From positions 1 to 64,000 of the forward strand of contig JACYMF010000105.1 of NCBI GenBank assembly GCA_015272165.1: a DNA stretch of 64,000 nt, read 5' to 3'. Numbering within the stretch: the stretch's first letter is position 1; each line of letters opens with the position of its first letter. The DNA comes from Cyanobacterium sp. T60_A2020_053 (GTDB lineage Bacteria; Cyanobacteriota; Cyanobacteriia; Cyanobacteriales; Cyanobacteriaceae). This document shows positions 55,380 through 63,495 of the stretch, one piece after another. Made by a program: the position numbers and the translations under genes. The notes beneath the pieces are model-generated. The model worked only from the letters and a program-made list of their open reading frames with translations. It had not been told where the DNA came from and made no database searches.

Positions 55380-56279
55380 GTGAAGGGCGCTGTGGGAAAA
55401 AAAGCCTTGTTATTGATCAATACTCATTCTCGTAACGGCAAAAAACTATTTCCCATGGCAGTAGAACATTTTTACTCCCATGGTTTTGAGTTAATCGTTA
55501 AACCCCTTCAAAGTATTCAAGAATTAAAGACTGTAATCACAGAATACCATTCTCGCATTGATTTAGTCATTGTTGGTGGCGGAGATGGCACTCTTAATGC
55601 CGTGGTGGATAGTTTAGTAGAAACTAATTTACCTTTAGGTATTTTACCCTTTGGCACTGCCAATGATCTGGCTCGGACTTTAGGAATACCCACTAATATT
55701 AAGGATGCTTGTGATGTTATTATTAATGGTCATCTCAAGTGTATTGATTTAGGATTAGTTAACGGTAAATATTTTTTTAACGTGGCTAGTATTGGTTTGA
55801 GTGTGGATATTACCGAAAAACTATCTAAGGGTTTAAAGAGACGTTGGGGAGTTTTAGCTTATGGCATAACTGCTTTACAGGTATTAGCTTCTACTCGTCC
55901 TTTTACTGCTACTGTGGTAGTTGACGGGGAATCTTTACCTAGCTTTAAAACCATTCAAATTGCGGTGGGTAACGGGCGCTATTATGGCGGTGGCATGGCT
56001 GTTGCAGAAAATGCTGCTATTGATGACCAAAAATTAGATTTATATAGCTTAGAGTTAAAACACTGGTGGCAAATTTTTCCTTTAATTTGGCATTTACCAG
56101 AAGGAAGACAGCATCAGTTACAATGGGTGAGGACTTTAGAAGGGCAAGAATTTGAAGTACATACCCGTAAATCTTACAGCATTAACACTGATGGGGAAAT
56201 TACTACCATCACCCCTGCAAAATTTAAAGTAATTCCCCACAAATTAAAAGTTTTCGCACCGGTGGAAGTTGAATCGTAA
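55380..56279 (+). CDS. YegS/BmrU-type lipid (diacylglycerol) kinase
   Basis: The 299-residue protein has a DAGK catalytic domain: LLINTHSRNGKKLFPMA (about residues 10-26), the nucleotide loop LVIVGGGDGTLNAVVDSLV (about 62-80) and LGILPFGTANDLARTLGIP (about 86-104). The C-terminal domain has IAVGNGRYYGGGMAVAENA. It would phosphorylate diacylglycerol or a related lipid with ATP. The start is GTG at 55380, just after aroQ; another GTG at 55392 is possible. The start region lies in a GGTGAAGGGCGCTG motif, so the motif shapes the first codons. Confidence 0.88.
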   Translation: MKGAVGKKALLLINTHSRNGKKLFPMAVEHFYSHGFELIVKPLQSIQELKTVITEYHSRIDLVIVGGGDGTLNAVVDSLVETNLPLGILPFGTANDLARTLGIPTNIKDACDVIINGHLKCIDLGLVNGKYFFNVASIGLSVDITEKLSKGLKRRWGVLAYGITALQVLASTRPFTATVVVDGESLPSFKTIQIAVGNGRYYGGGMAVAENAAIDDQKLDLYSLELKHWWQIFPLIWHLPEGRQHQLQWVRTLEGQEFEVHTRKSYSINTDGEITTITPAKFKVIPHKLKVFAPVEVES

Positions 56280-56288
56280 AAGTTTAAG

Positions 56289-56404
56289 CAGGGGATTTTC
56301 AAAGTCGAACCAAAAATCTAAATCTTGGAAGAAGAAGCAGATATAAAGATTATTGCACGGTGAAACAGTCACCCTGTCTGCATTTTTGGAGAAGTGAAAA
56401 CGCC
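56289..56404. repeat. Family A-related repeat with a foreign interior (116 bp)
   Basis: The left end CAGGGGATTTTCAAAGTC and the right end GTGAAAACGCC match family A ends, but the centre is different and includes the TTGCACGGTGAAACAG segment also seen at 18431. There is no clear target duplication. It follows the lipid kinase gene, and a GGGGTTGAA palindrome lies directly after it (56405-56430). Confidence 0.65.
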
Positions 56405-56446
56405 GTAGGGGTTGAATATTATTCAACCCATTACTATATAATTTTG

Positions 56447-56758
56447 TTAAATGGCTTGTGCTGGTTTAGAAGTCATCATTTTTTCTCGATTACGCCCCCG
56501 ATTATTTTCTACTTCTTCCATAGGCACAAATTCAATGTGATTAAATAAAGTAGTGACAAAAGCGAAGAGAAGGAAGGGTAAAGATAACACTAAAACGATG
56601 CCAACGGTGGCAAAAGCATAAATTTGACGGGTGCTACTCCACAGGGCTAGGGTACTTGCTAAACTAACAAAAATAACGATTAGCCAAATGATAATTTGAG
56701 CGTAAATATCCCCAAAGCTGAGGGTACAAACCATGCGATATTTTTTTTCTTGATCCAT
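56447..56758 (-). CDS. Small membrane protein of unknown function
   Basis: The 103-residue protein has two hydrophobic helices (about residues 22-44 and 50-72), then a charged C-terminus (HIEFVPMEEVENNRGRNREK). I do not recognise the family, although it has the look of a conserved cyanobacterial membrane protein. The ATG is preceded by a 161-bp gap shared with the divergent VWA gene, so the two may be co-regulated. Confidence 0.7.
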   Translation of the reverse strand: MDQEKKYRMVCTLSFGDIYAQIIIWLIVIFVSLASTLALWSSTRQIYAFATVGIVLVLSLPFLLFAFVTTLFNHIEFVPMEEVENNRGRNREKMMTSKPAQAI

Positions 56759-56919
56759 TGTTTTAATCCTAATAATTTTCTATATTTAAGTTAACCTTGT
56801 AAGTCCGTTCTAGCTTAAATTTAAGGATTTTCCCCAGATTTGCAATAACAATTTACAATTTAGCTTCTTTTTTTTTCGCTATGATTCTGAGTAGGCAGAA
56901 ATTTTAGGAATTAATACTG

Positions 56920-57540
56920 ATGAATACTGATAATAATAGTTTGGTGATGAATCGTGATTATACTTTAATCATCGATAAAAGTAGTAGTTTAAATGCTGAT
57001 GATGGGCAGGGTAAAACGAGGTGGGAAATTGCTCAAGAATCCACCATTGCCTTGGCTAAAAAATGTGAAGAAATTGATCCGGATGGCATTACGATTTATC
57101 TCTATTCAGGGCGTTTTAAACGTTATGATAACATGACTGCCAGTAAAATTGAGCAGATTTATGCCCACAATGAACCCATGGGAAAATCGGATTTGAGAAG
57201 CGTTTTAGAGGATGCTTTAGATAATTATTTCCTGCGCAAGGCTAGGGGAGAGGCAAAAAGTGGCGAAACTATGTTAATTATTACTGATGGTATCCCTGAT
57301 GAGCCGAAGGAAATTATCCGCATTATCATGGAAGCTACGGAAAAAATTGATCGGGATGAGGAGTTAGGTATTTCTTTTATTCAAGTTGGCAAGGATAAAA
57401 GGGCTACGGAGTATTTTAAAGCATTAGATGATTTGTTGGAGTCGGCGGGCGCTAAATATGACATCGTTGATACTGTTACCCTTGAGGATATGCAAAATAT
57501 GTCTTTGACTGATGTTTTGTTAAATGCGCTAATTGATTAA
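56920..57540 (+). CDS. von Willebrand factor type A domain protein
   Basis: The 206-residue soluble VWA domain has a metal-ion-dependent adhesion site: IIDKSSSLN (DxSxS, about residues 17-23), a Ser/Asp in KSDLRSVLEDAL (about 89-100) and Asp in LIITDGIPDEPKEI (about 125-138). There is no signal peptide, so it probably works in the cytoplasm, for example with a chaperone-like ATPase or phosphatase as in tellurium-resistance clusters. None is adjacent. A hairpin with arms GGTTGGGT/ACCCAACC (57555-57576) may end the transcript. Confidence 0.8.
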   Translation: MNTDNNSLVMNRDYTLIIDKSSSLNADDGQGKTRWEIAQESTIALAKKCEEIDPDGITIYLYSGRFKRYDNMTASKIEQIYAHNEPMGKSDLRSVLEDALDNYFLRKARGEAKSGETMLIITDGIPDEPKEIIRIIMEATEKIDRDEELGISFIQVGKDKRATEYFKALDDLLESAGAKYDIVDTVTLEDMQNMSLTDVLLNALID

Positions 57541-57554
57541 TTGTCGCTGGTTTA

Positions 57555-57576
57555 GGTTGGGTTTCCTTACCCAACC
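57555..57576 (+). terminator. Hairpin after the VWA gene
   Basis: GGTTGGGT and ACCCAACC form an 8-bp stem with a 6-base loop 14 bp after the VWA stop. There is no T run. The arms match the repeat at 32985-33063, so it may be a dispersed repeat rather than a dedicated terminator. Confidence 0.45.
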
Positions 57577-57633
57577 AACATTCTCTGGATGGGATGGAGG
57601 GCGCTGGGTTTGAAAGAGTAGATTTCATAGAAA

Positions 57634-58176
57634 TTACTTAATAAAAAATCTCTTTTCCAGAAGTCTAGCAGTTGTTTCTTTAGCAATTATCTGCCAATTA
57701 TTTTCTAACATTCCCTGTAAACCCTCTCGCCAGTATCCTTGCTTGATTAATCTTAAATTCCAACTGTATGAATCAACGTTAACCGCCCATTGTCTTTGCT
57801 GACTTGAATTTAAGGGGTAGTATTGACTTCGAGGATTTTTTTTATTCGTTTTTTCCCAGACTTCATAATAAGTTTGTTCTAATCCGGCTAAAGTTGTTTC
57901 CCAAGTAAGGTAATTCTCTATGGTTTTAACTGCTAATAATGAAGTAACGTCATCTTGTATATCTGCCTGATCAAATAAATTAACTGTGACAACTTTTACC
58001 CTCCCAAAACCAGGCAGTATTTGGGTAGAACCTTTTCCGATACCCCCAAGATCAGCTACTGTAGGCAAATCATCATCGAATATTTGTGAGCTTTTTTCTT
58101 CTAGTTCAATTAGATATTGATTAAACTTTAATTTAAGTTTGCCGTATAGACAAATCATTTTTTCCAAAAACATCAT
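57634..58176 (-). CDS. Hypothetical protein of the polysaccharide cluster
   Basis: I do not recognise this 180-residue soluble protein. It has a basic N-terminus with hydrophobic residues, then DLPTVADLGGIGKGSTQILPGFGRVK, a Trp- and Tyr-rich middle (YLTWETTLAGLEQTYYEVWEK) and a C-terminal QGYWREGLQGMLENNWQIIAK. It lies last in the minus-strand run of glycosyltransferase genes, which suggests a related role. An alternative start at 58158 has GGA before it. The preceding frame ends in stops, so it is not simply a continuation of the upstream glycosyltransferase. Confidence 0.6.
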   Translation of the reverse strand: MMFLEKMICLYGKLKLKFNQYLIELEEKSSQIFDDDLPTVADLGGIGKGSTQILPGFGRVKVVTVNLFDQADIQDDVTSLLAVKTIENYLTWETTLAGLEQTYYEVWEKTNKKNPRSQYYPLNSSQQRQWAVNVDSYSWNLRLIKQGYWREGLQGMLENNWQIIAKETTARLLEKRFFIK

Positions 58177-58215
58177 TTTATCTTTTCCAAAAAAATTAAC
58201 ACTATTTCTTATCTA

Positions 58216-58395
58216 TTATCGATTTATTGTAGTATTTTTAGCCCAATTTAATAATTTTTCTGCAAACGAAGCAGGTAGAAATAAGCCCACTAATAGTTTA
58301 AACAATAAAATTGAAGTCAAACGTTGCCTTTTTTTGATAATTAGTGGTTCTTTTTGTAATAAAACAAAAAAATACTTTAATCCATTCAAACTTTT
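58216..58395 (-). pseudogene. C-terminal remnant of the GT2 gene after a premature stop
   Basis: In the same frame as the GT2 gene, directly after its TAA (58396-58398), translation continues KSLNGLKYFFVLLQKEPLII and then LLVGLFLPASFAEKLLNWAK to a TAA at 58216-58218. This has the look of the C-terminal helical tail of GT2 enzymes of this size class (about 320 residues). Confidence 0.7.
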
Positions 58396-59184
58396 TTAAA
58401 AACTTGGTTTTCCTTCTACTGATTTAAGGGTGAGATACATATAAAAGTCAGCTAATGTAGCTTTTTTCAATGGTTTTAATGAAGGAGAAGTCTCGGCAAA
58501 GTTTTTTTGAATTACTGATAAGCCAAATTTTTCCATTTTTGCTATGTTTGTGGACATGGAATTAGAAGAAATTCGATATAAAACTTGTGAAGAAGGAACA
58601 CATATAAAATGATATTTTTTTGCTGTGCGTAAATATAAATCCCAGTCTTCTACACCGGGGAAAGATTCATCAAAATTACCAATTTTAGTAAATACTTTTT
58701 TTCTTATTAAAGGATTAGAACCACTCTCCAGAAAATTTCCTATCAATAATTTCTCATATACATTGCCACTAAATGTTGAGTGTAAACCAGAACGGGAAAA
58801 TCGACTATCTTCGTCAATATAATCTGTCCAACTGTAAGCTAAAACGGCTTCTTCATTTCCTTGTAATGCTTTTAATTGTAACTCTAATTTATCTTTTGTC
58901 CACAGATCATCGGCATCGATAAAAGCTAAATAATCACCCTGAGAATTAGTAATTCCACGGTTGCGACTGGTAGCTAAACCTTTATTAGGAAAAGATAATA
59001 CTTTCATTCTATCATCTTTAAGTTGAGCAATTTTTACTAGGGTAGAATCAGTTGAACCATCATTAATAATAATTAATTCAAAGTCAGTAAATGTTTGTTC
59101 AAGTACAGATTTAATGGTCTCCTGTATGGTCTTTTCACCATTGTAAACTGGTATAATTACGGAAATAATAGGCATTATTAACAT
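58396..59184 (-). CDS. Family 2 glycosyltransferase, likely shortened by a nonsense mutation
   Basis: The 262-residue protein has the GT-A fold: SVIIPVYNGEKTIQETIKSVL (about residues 8-28), ELIIINDGSTDST (about 36-48) and the DxD metal site in YLAFIDADDLWTKDK (about 86-100). Catalytic-region residues VEDWDLYLRTAKKY lie near 184-197. The frame stops at TAA after GKPSF, but the same frame stays open for 59 more sense codons of plausible C-terminus. The ATG follows the hpsE stop directly (TGA-ATG), with AGGAG upstream. Donor and acceptor sugars are unknown. Confidence 0.82.
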   Translation of the reverse strand: MLIMPIISVIIPVYNGEKTIQETIKSVLEQTFTDFELIIINDGSTDSTLVKIAQLKDDRMKVLSFPNKGLATSRNRGITNSQGDYLAFIDADDLWTKDKLELQLKALQGNEEAVLAYSWTDYIDEDSRFSRSGLHSTFSGNVYEKLLIGNFLESGSNPLIRKKVFTKIGNFDESFPGVEDWDLYLRTAKKYHFICVPSSQVLYRISSNSMSTNIAKMEKFGLSVIQKNFAETSPSLKPLKKATLADFYMYLTLKSVEGKPSF

Positions 59185-60150
59185 TCATCTCCTGAAAATT
59201 TGATGTTTCCAAAAATAAAAAGGGCTAATTAATGAACTTAACAAAAATTTTCTTTCTGCTGTCAAAACAATATCTGTTTCAGATAGTTTTCCATACTCAA
59301 AAAAGTGAATCATAATTTTTCTTAAATCATTAATTGCGTAAAGAGGAAGAATAAAAGGGCGTTGCCATACTTTCCAGCTTAACATTCGAGTGTAGTATCT
59401 ACTTAAACCACATCCCCTCATTAAATTAATAATGTAGTCTTTTTCTAAACGTTTTTTGGGGATTTTATGATTGATTTCCATTGCTGGGTTATGCCAAATT
59501 TCCCAACCCTGTTTTCTTAAATATAAGAATGCTTCTAAATCATCCCCCGGTAGTTGAAGTCCAGTTACTCGACCTTGCAAAAATAGATTTTGAGGAACAC
59601 TATCTAACCATGCTTGTTTATTAACAACGATTCCAGCGCCCGATGGCAACACTCTTTTATGGGAGTATTTATAATTATCGGATGTATAGCAAATTATTTT
59701 ATCAGAACCGCCAATGGCAAAAAATCTACTTATTTTATTAAAATGGGGTGGTGGCTCTATTTCATATTCTCCTTTTATCCTACTACCATAAGCACCTGCT
59801 TTAGGGTATCTTTGACCAAAGAGATAAGCCTCTTTGACCCAATTTTGGTTTGGTAAGTTATCGTCGTCGAGAAAACCAATTAAAGTTCCTTTTGCTTCTT
59901 CGACCGCTTTTTGCCTTGCATAAGCTAATCCTTGTCTGGTTTCTAAATAATATTTAATGGGATAAGATAAATTCCAATTATTTTGGTATTTTTTTATTAC
60001 TTCAGCAGTATTATCGTTACTATTATTGTCAATAACTATTATCTCCCAGTTAATATCTTCGGTTTCAACTTGCTGTTTGAGTTTTTTGAGTACATCTGGA
60101 ACTCTTTTTGCTCCGTTATAAGTACAGATGGCAACGGTAAAATCTATCAT
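59185..60150 (-). CDS. hpsE: Hormogonium polysaccharide biosynthesis-type glycosyltransferase HpsE
   Basis: The 321-residue GT2 enzyme begins MIDFTVAICTYNGAKRVPDV and has EIIVIDNNSNDNTAEVI and the metal site GFLDDDNLPNQNW (about residues 95-107). The sequences VLPSGAGIVVNKQAWLDSVP and LPGDDLEAFLYLRKQGWEIWHNP are typical of the HpsE group. In filamentous cyanobacteria HpsE helps make the gliding slime; in this probably unicellular strain it would serve a similar exopolysaccharide. The next gene starts directly at its stop. Confidence 0.85.
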   Translation of the reverse strand: MIDFTVAICTYNGAKRVPDVLKKLKQQVETEDINWEIIVIDNNSNDNTAEVIKKYQNNWNLSYPIKYYLETRQGLAYARQKAVEEAKGTLIGFLDDDNLPNQNWVKEAYLFGQRYPKAGAYGSRIKGEYEIEPPPHFNKISRFFAIGGSDKIICYTSDNYKYSHKRVLPSGAGIVVNKQAWLDSVPQNLFLQGRVTGLQLPGDDLEAFLYLRKQGWEIWHNPAMEINHKIPKKRLEKDYIINLMRGCGLSRYYTRMLSWKVWQRPFILPLYAINDLRKIMIHFFEYGKLSETDIVLTAERKFLLSSLISPFYFWKHQIFRR

Positions 60151-60261
60151 AATTAACTAAATATCAAATGATGGGATAGTGTTGAGTTTATCTTCAAACC
60201 TCAGTAATTTATCATACTCAATACTCAAGGTGAAAGAACTAATTTTTTTTCTGGACTAATT

Positions 60262-61128
60262 CTAAAATAAGACATATTTACTAACGCAAAACCATAGAAT
60301 GCGCCAAGGCACAGAAGATTTTTTTAATACTGGTAAACGAATAAATTTACCGAATAAAAAGCGACCAATACCTTTTATACGTCCATAAAATCTTTCCTGA
60401 ACTAAAGTTAAAAAGGGATATTTCGCATTAGAAGCATAGTCAGGCATAAAAGCTAATTTACTATAGAGTATATCGGCTCGATGTTTTAAGCTCAAACCAT
60501 TTTTTTTATGTTCTAAATTGGGTTTTCCTCCATGTTCACCGTAGCAACGAAAGGGAATATAATTTTTTAATCCTCTGTTTCTTAAGTAACTATCAACTTC
60601 ACCATCCCAAGATGAATAATTTTCTTCCCCATACTTTTCTTTAATTTCCTCTGCTAAATCTATCAAGTATTTTGCACTTTGAGGGGAAATAATATAAGCT
60701 ACCATTGAGGTAGAAAAGCCTTGGGCATACATATCTGAAGATACGGAATACACTTGAGGGGCGCAGGTATAAAGCCAGTTAATACCTAATTTTTCCTCAT
60801 TTTGAGGGAATGCTAAAGGTAGTTGATCCATATTGATAACTGGCACAAAATCCGCCTCAATAATTAAACAGGGTTTATTAATGTTAATAATTCTCTGCCA
60901 AGCGCCCTTGTGATTGAGCAAACACAAATAACTAGGAGAATAATTCTTGTTGGTTTCATTCAAAGGAGGTTGTCGTAAAATTTCACATTGAAAACCTTGA
61001 TCTCGTAGCGTTTTTTCTAATAAATCGGTATTTTCTTTGTAAGCAATGATAAAAACCTGATTGATAAAACTACCGATGGAGGGTTTATTGGTGGAGGGCG
61101 CTGGGTTAATAAAGATTTTCTTACTCAT
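60262..61128 (-). CDS. Glycosyltransferase family 25-like protein
   Basis: The 288-residue protein resembles LPS-type GT25 transferases: INQVFIIAYKENTDLLEKTL (start of the domain), LCLLNHKGAWQRIININKPCLIIEADFVPV (about residues 75-105), a metal site in IIEADF and MVAYIISPQSAKYLIDLAEE (about 155-174). The frame extends upstream to 61182, but ATG 61128 overlaps the YoeB stop by 8 bp (ATGAGTAA) and gives a better N-terminus, MSKKIFINPAP. Translation is likely coupled to the toxin gene. Confidence 0.8.
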   Translation of the reverse strand: MSKKIFINPAPSTNKPSIGSFINQVFIIAYKENTDLLEKTLRDQGFQCEILRQPPLNETNKNYSPSYLCLLNHKGAWQRIININKPCLIIEADFVPVINMDQLPLAFPQNEEKLGINWLYTCAPQVYSVSSDMYAQGFSTSMVAYIISPQSAKYLIDLAEEIKEKYGEENYSSWDGEVDSYLRNRGLKNYIPFRCYGEHGGKPNLEHKKNGLSLKHRADILYSKLAFMPDYASNAKYPFLTLVQERFYGRIKGIGRFLFGKFIRLPVLKKSSVPWRILWFCVSKYVLF

Positions 61129-61378
61129 AATGTGACCAAACAGAAACAACTTTAACTTTTCTATTGTTTTCATCAATGGCATAAACTAGACGATGCTTAA
61201 TATTAATCCGCCTTGAATAATAACCCGTAAGATTTCCCGATAATTTTTCGTATGGTGGCTGATAGGGATTTTCTTTTAATATCTGAAGTAATTGTTTAAG
61301 GTTACTGTCGAGGTTAGCTAATTTTATTTTCTTAGCATCTTTCAAAGCCTTACGACTGAACTCAATTTTCCACACCAT
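61121..61378 (-). CDS. yoeB: YoeB/Txe family toxin
   Basis: The 85-residue toxin is of the RelE superfamily and cleaves ribosome-bound mRNA. MVWKIEFSRKALKDAKKIKL, then LKENPYQPPYEKLSGNLTGYYSRRINIKHRLVYAI (about residues 35-69) and VKVVSVWSHYE at the end match YoeB, including the His-Tyr end needed for catalysis. The ATG lies inside the yefM 3' end (17-bp overlap), and its stop overlaps the GT25 start. The toxin is therefore embedded in a glycan operon. Confidence 0.92.
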   Translation of the reverse strand: MVWKIEFSRKALKDAKKIKLANLDSNLKQLLQILKENPYQPPYEKLSGNLTGYYSRRINIKHRLVYAIDENNRKVKVVSVWSHYE

Positions 61379-61625
61379 CTAATACCTTCAAAAATTCCTC
61401 TTCTGATACCCAATCATTTTCTGATTCTGCTTGTTTTACGGATTCTACTAAGCCTGGAATAGATTGCAAGTAAAGAGTTTCTTGTAAGCTATCCCAATCT
61501 TCCTTTGATAGTAACACTGCATCACCATTTTTACTGGTAATAATCACTGGTATATGGTCTTGGTTTACCCGTTGCACTAAACCAAATAAATTAGCTCTAG
61601 CTGTACTGGTATTTAGTGTTTTCAT
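61362..61625 (-). CDS. yefM: Phd/YefM family antitoxin
   Basis: The 87-residue antitoxin has the Phd fold MKTLNTSTARANLFGLVQRVNQDHIPVIITSKNGDAVLLSKEDWDSL, in which the N-terminus binds the operator and the C-terminal NDWVSEEEFLKVLDG wraps the toxin. It would repress the yefM-yoeB promoter and neutralise YoeB. The module is complete and gives the usual antitoxin-first order with overlapping frames. Confidence 0.92.
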   Translation of the reverse strand: MKTLNTSTARANLFGLVQRVNQDHIPVIITSKNGDAVLLSKEDWDSLQETLYLQSIPGLVESVKQAESENDWVSEEEFLKVLDGVEN

Positions 61626-61716
61626 TTTGATTCTAGCTTGATTTTTGTACTTATTATTGTACTACTTTCAGGTGAAATTTTTTCAAATCTGTTTATCTAT
61701 CACAAGATAAAGAGAT

Positions 61717-62862
61717 TTAATGGTGGAGGGCGCTGGATAAATAAAAAGACTTCTCAAATATAGGAGCAATTGACTCTGCTGTTCTACCTTTTCTCCACTG
61801 CCAATGGTTATCCTGTCCATGATTTTTTATATTTTCAATGGTTTGATCAATTAATTGAGGTATTTCTTCAAATTCAGAGAAATTGTAGCCAATCTTCGCA
61901 GGATAATTAAGTTGATGATGAATGACAGGATAATCAGAAGCGATGATATAATAACCAGCCGAAGCTGCATCGCTAATTACTCCACTAGCACGGTAAAAAT
62001 AACGCTCTTTGTCATAGTAAATGATTAATATATCTATTTGTTGTAACACTTTCAAATAGTCTTCTTGCCTAGTGGTATCTAAAAAAGTACCCTTTATTCC
62101 ATCTAAATAAACAGGTTTTTGATTTATGGGTGTGCCGATAATTAATTCACATTGGTGATTACTTTGAGCGATATATTCTTGTATTTTATGGAGGATAAGG
62201 GCGATTGGTTTATCGGGGCGAATCATGCCGACTACCCCAATTTTGATAACGTTATTCCCTGATAATCTTTCTCCTAACTTTAGTCTTGGTGTAATTTCAC
62301 TAATGATGGGAAGGGGCATTAAATATTTACAATGGTTAGGAAATCTATATTTCTCAGGAATAACATTATCATCAATTTCTAGGAGAACTACTTTTAAATT
62401 TTTAAGTAATTGTAGATATATTTTTAAATAAATAAAACCTAAATATTTAATTTTACTATTCATAGCAAATTGCTGATTTCCATGAATACACAAAAAGGTT
62501 AATTTACCTCTTAATAACAATAGAGGAAGTAAGAATAAGCAATGTTGATTATAAAATTCAAATATAAAAACTGAATCAATATCTTTGAATTGGAATGCTC
62601 TTAGCCCCATGGCAATATGACGATATTCTCGTCTAATTTGTAAACCTATTTGATAGGGAAATAATTTACTAAATTTTAAGAACCAGTCCGGTAATTCTAT
62701 TTCTAAAGAGCAAAATGCTATTTTATTTTTACTTAAATATTCGGGGATTTTTAAAAGGTCTTTTAAGCAATTATGTCTTAGCTTCATAGATTTGATTGTA
62801 TTTATAATTTCTCTTATTTTCAGCAAAAATTTGATTAACTTATCCGCCGATAATAAAATCAA
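61717..62862 (-). CDS. GT-B type glycosyltransferase
   Basis: The 381-residue protein has a C-terminal Glycos_transf_1-like domain with IKIGVVGMIRPDKPIALIL (about residues 205-223), ILIIYYDKERYFYRASGVISDAASAGYYIIASDYPVI (about 280-316) and donor-loop acidic and serine residues. The N-terminal half is hydrophobic and less conserved. A second in-frame ATG at 62787 is a plausible alternative start. The last codons SSALHH come from a GGTGGAGGGCGCTGG motif. It heads the minus-strand polysaccharide cluster. Confidence 0.72.
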   Translation of the reverse strand: MILLSADKLIKFLLKIREIINTIKSMKLRHNCLKDLLKIPEYLSKNKIAFCSLEIELPDWFLKFSKLFPYQIGLQIRREYRHIAMGLRAFQFKDIDSVFIFEFYNQHCLFLLPLLLLRGKLTFLCIHGNQQFAMNSKIKYLGFIYLKIYLQLLKNLKVVLLEIDDNVIPEKYRFPNHCKYLMPLPIISEITPRLKLGERLSGNNVIKIGVVGMIRPDKPIALILHKIQEYIAQSNHQCELIIGTPINQKPVYLDGIKGTFLDTTRQEDYLKVLQQIDILIIYYDKERYFYRASGVISDAASAGYYIIASDYPVIHHQLNYPAKIGYNFSEFEEIPQLIDQTIENIKNHGQDNHWQWRKGRTAESIAPIFEKSFYLSSALHH

Positions 62863-62918
62863 TTTCCTGTATCATTTATCTTACTTTAAATATTCACTAA
62901 AAGTTAATCTTCTGGAAT

Positions 62919-62938
62919 GGTGGAGGGCGCCCTTCACC
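62919..62938. repeat. Near-perfect palindrome of the iterated motif
   Basis: GGTGGAGGGCGCCCTTCACC joins two half-motifs GGTGRAGGGC head to head with one mismatch. It lies upstream of the glycosyltransferase at 62862 and contains GGGCGCCC. It shows that the widespread GGTGRAGGGCGCT motif has palindromic symmetry. Confidence 0.75.
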
Positions 62939-63065
62939 CCATACAACCTACCTTCAGCACTTCATTTAGTAATAAATCATAGTACATAAAGAGAACACCC
63001 TATTAGTAATCATTTGAGTGAAAATGATTGCCAGTTTATGTCTCTATCCACTGACAATTCTCTCT

Positions 63066-63270
63066 AATCTCTATTTTTTTTGCACGACAAAATAGCCCCC
63101 TCAATGTTTCCTGATTCTTCTCTTTTTCTTATTAATTCTTGAGCTTTTTTTATCGTTAATGGTACTCTTGTTATCCATTTCGTTTTACCCATTAATTGAA
63201 TATTCTCTTGACTATATAATTCACTATCACATATCATTGTGCCATCTGTTGTTATGTTCTCTTTTTTATT
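63066..63270 (-). pseudogene. Transposase fragment, probably IS1634 family
   Basis: On the minus strand the frame reads KENITTDGTMICDSELYSQE, then MGKTKWITRVPLTIKKAQEL and RKREESGNIEG before a stop. This resembles the central part of IS1634-type (IS4-like) DDE transposases, in which the Asp of a D-S-x-L/F-Y motif is catalytic. Only about 65 codons remain and no ends are recognisable. It may be a source of some local repeats, but that is not shown. Confidence 0.65.
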
Positions 63271-63495
63271 ATTTTTCTGGTTTTTTTTTGGGCGAAGGTA
63301 TTACACTACAATAATTATTGAAGAGGTCTAATAGCAAAACATTTTGATTCCCATCAAACTAATCCATAACAGAAACAAGACTTTTGAGTGATAAAAATTA
63401 TTAAATGCAAACTAGCTTACAAACCAATATAGAGAGCAAAAATGAATTAAAATGGCAATAGAGAAGTCTGCTATCTCCGTTGTAACTGAAAAAAC
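63271..63495. other. Region upstream of ccsA, nothing recognised
   Basis: The 225-bp AT-rich stretch between the transposase remnant and ccsA holds no frame or repeat I recognise and presumably contains the ccsA promoter. Confidence 0.4.

Noticed and set aside
58139-58399. 86-codon plus-strand frame
   Set aside because: It is antisense to the glycosyltransferase tail and the start of the next gene, with no ribosome site.
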